This document shows, piece by piece, positions 62,147 through 64,000 of a DNA stretch of 64,000 nt. Origin of the DNA: Paragonimus skrjabini miyazakii (taxonomy: Eukaryota; Platyhelminthes; Trematoda; Plagiorchiida; Troglotrematidae); NCBI GenBank assembly GCA_014338405.1, contig JTDE01001503.1, positions 1 through 64,000 of the forward strand. Reading direction: 5' to 3'. The notes beneath the pieces are model-generated. The model was not told where the DNA came from, made no database searches, and saw only the letters and a program-made list of their open reading frames with translations. Within the stretch, counting starts at the first letter, position 1; each line of letters opens with the position of its first letter. Position numbers and translations under genes: made by a program.

Positions 62147-62453
62147 CTGTTATACTGTATATTGATTATAAATAACATGAATTTTCACTGCTGCTGCCTA
62201 TTTTAATGGTGGTAGTGATGATGGATATACATGAAAAACTAGAAGAAAGTCTATACGATACAGACGTGTCAGTATCGAACGAAGAAATATTTTGATGTAT
62301 ATTCACGATTAGTGACCAACGGAACTAGATTAGGAAGTGGAATAGGAAACTTAACACAAGTAGACTCTCACAGCAATGTTTGCCGTGTATGGTCTACCGA
62401 TTTCGACATAACCCAAGACTGGGACAGTGGGCCTCAGCCTGTTCAAAATAATT

Positions 62454-62665
62454 TCATAATGTCATAACATGAGAGCAATAAGCTTGTAGATTCAGTTCCA
62501 TGTGTGTACGAACAATACAATTGAACAAATTACGAAGTTCTACGAAATGAAATTTCCCACAAATCAGTGTCGTTTGTGCACTTTTATTCAAACCTGCATC
62601 AACTGTAAACTTATTTGGATTGTTTAAGGATGGAAGTTTTGTAGCTTTTGCTTCCACGGATGTTA
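62454..62665 (-). CDS. Possible SEA first-half reading frame
   Basis: An open frame on the minus strand begins after an acceptor-like AACAACTACAG and reads in from phase 1. It has features of a SEA first half: a strand (NKFTVDAGLNKSAQTT), then a helix-like stretch (HFVELRNLFNCIVRTHMEL) ending in a Tyr-Cys pair (QAYCSHVM). A second frame at about 63858-63686 shows the same order (RQFTLPTLENKS, then a Tyr-Cys pair, VPYCVHG). I found no convincing donor, so neither frame is placed in a transcript. It could also be chance coding potential. Confidence 0.25.
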
Positions 62666-62669
62666 CTGT

Positions 62670-64000
62670 AGTTGTTCTTACTATTATTGTTCGTTTTCGT
62701 CGTCGTCATTATCACTGTTGCAACTGTTCATGTTAGTTTTATTTACAGTGTTTCCATTTAAAAGTAGTATTGTAGTATTCATCTATGCGTTTCTTATAAG
62801 TTATATCGTTCGTGAGATGAGAAAAAAAAGAATTATTTTACCCTTGTTAAGTGGAAATGTATCCGAATGAAGTATTTTTTTGGAAAAATATCTAAATGGC
62901 TCAATGCACCCATTTCCACGGTTTAACTTCATTAATAACAAATTAAACTCGGCACACTTCTTGGCGTCACATGCGGATAAAACCTGCTTGAAGGAGTACG
63001 TACTTCAATAGTGATTATTATTATTATATGTGGACAGATTTACTGAACCCCAAATGATCGTCTAACCTACTCAAGATCACATTCATATGGTTTAAAAGAA
63101 GTCTATGTTTATCGTAATCTTATTCAAAGGTGAGAGTAAACAAGTGAACCAGTTGATCAGTCAAACAAACACTGTCATTGGCATGATTCGCAAGATGCCA
63201 ATGTTTGTTCAGAATAAATCTTATGGACTAGCTACTTTTTACGATCTGTTCGTTCACTCGATACTGCTACAAATTCGACTATATTGTTTGAAAACTAGAC
63301 ATCTGCTTATACAGACTAGTCGTCAACCGGTTTTCGTGCTGACCTCTCACAAAGTCAATTGCCAGTACAATAACTGGTAGTTATCGGGTGGCCATCTAAG
63401 AAACATTTGTGGTTGTCTAAATGTCCAAATAATTCAAGATTGTCAGGTAGCATATTTTGGAAACACCGAGCTAGCCGCTGTCACATTATGTAACCCAGCT
63501 GTCATTCTCAAAACCATATCGGTCAATCATTCTGACATCCTTAGGCTTAAGAGGGGAATTTTTCTTACGCACTCACATTCACGCATGCGGTAGACTCTGG
63601 AGAGGAAACACAAAACTTTTCTCATGTAAAACACACCATATAATGATCATGCTGACTTACATTTTAAACAGTTAGCTTTTCTAAATCAATCATCCATTCT
63701 CTCTAAACATCCATGAACGCAATAAGGAACTATGGATGAGTAGTTAAAGCTTTGATCAACATCAATCCGCAACTCTTCTGAATTAGTCCACAGTTGTTGA
63801 TATCGTTGAGTAACGAACCAACCAGATATTGATTTGTTTTCCAATGTTGGCAAAGTGAATTGCCTACTAAATATAGAAATTTGCACAAGAATTATGATTA
63901 CCGCCGATTTTTTATTGACTTCTAATATCAACTGTGAATAGTTAAGGTGTATACAGTCATTGTTGATAACATCAACATTTAACCACCACGGCTAATAAAT
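62670..64000. other. No supported gene
   Basis: Holds the SEA-like minus-strand frame near 63858-63686 and an unrecognised plus-strand frame at 63105-63380. Splice sites were not found for either. Confidence 0.35.

Overview
The window looks like eukaryotic nuclear DNA from a flatworm, most likely a trematode or a close parasitic relative. The reasons are AT-rich, gene-poor sequence, multi-kilobase introns with GT/AG sites, and a repeat load of Penelope-like GIY-YIG elements, CR1/RTE-like LINE remnants, a decayed BEL/Pao element, a GC-rich Ty3/gypsy gag piece, tRNA-like SINEs and fold-back elements. The taxon is an inference. A run of exactly 100 N at 59065-59164 is an assembly gap.

The main gene is on the minus strand, from about 50.06 kb down past 1.9 kb. 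Its exons are small and far apart and encode a secreted or membrane mucin-like protein: a signal-peptide exon (50056-49726), a first SEA-type domain split over two exons (48865-48741 and 47763-47517), short Ser/Thr-rich exons (38593-38534 and 35113-35063), a second SEA domain split the same way (30082-29937 and 22962-22713), and Ser/Thr-rich mucin exons (12457-12359, 6248-5577 or 5428, and 2188-1910). Splice phases are consistent throughout. First SEA halves are phase 1 to 0, second halves 0 to 1, and mucin exons 1 to 1, so mucin exons can be gained, lost or skipped without changing frame. The 3' end is unclear: 6248-5428 may be a terminal exon with a transmembrane segment, or an internal exon spliced on to 2188-1910 and beyond the window.

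Upstream on the same strand (50.4-63.9 kb) are pieces of what may be a second, related gene: a third SEA second-half exon (50538-50370), two short exons with strong splice sites (62146-62091 and 61888-61834), and SEA-like first-half reading frames near 62.5 and 63.8 kb. This suggests a cluster of related genes, but I could not join these pieces into a model.

Most other recognisable sequence is mobile-element debris in the introns. There are four LINE remnants and one BEL/Pao element, all antisense to the mucin gene. The BEL/Pao element (about 15.37-19.6 kb) is cut inside its reverse transcriptase by a solo LTR. The same LTR family flanks a gag fragment in inverted orientation at 50.56-51.46 kb, just upstream of the mucin start. 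There are seven Penelope-like fragments in both orientations, a fold-back repeat with 203-bp arms that look identical (26.22-27.10 kb), a diverged fold-back family with a tRNA-like core (41.1, 44.7 and 52.65 kb), and tRNA-like SINE copies. No conventional tRNA, rRNA, CRISPR array or plus-strand host gene was recognised.
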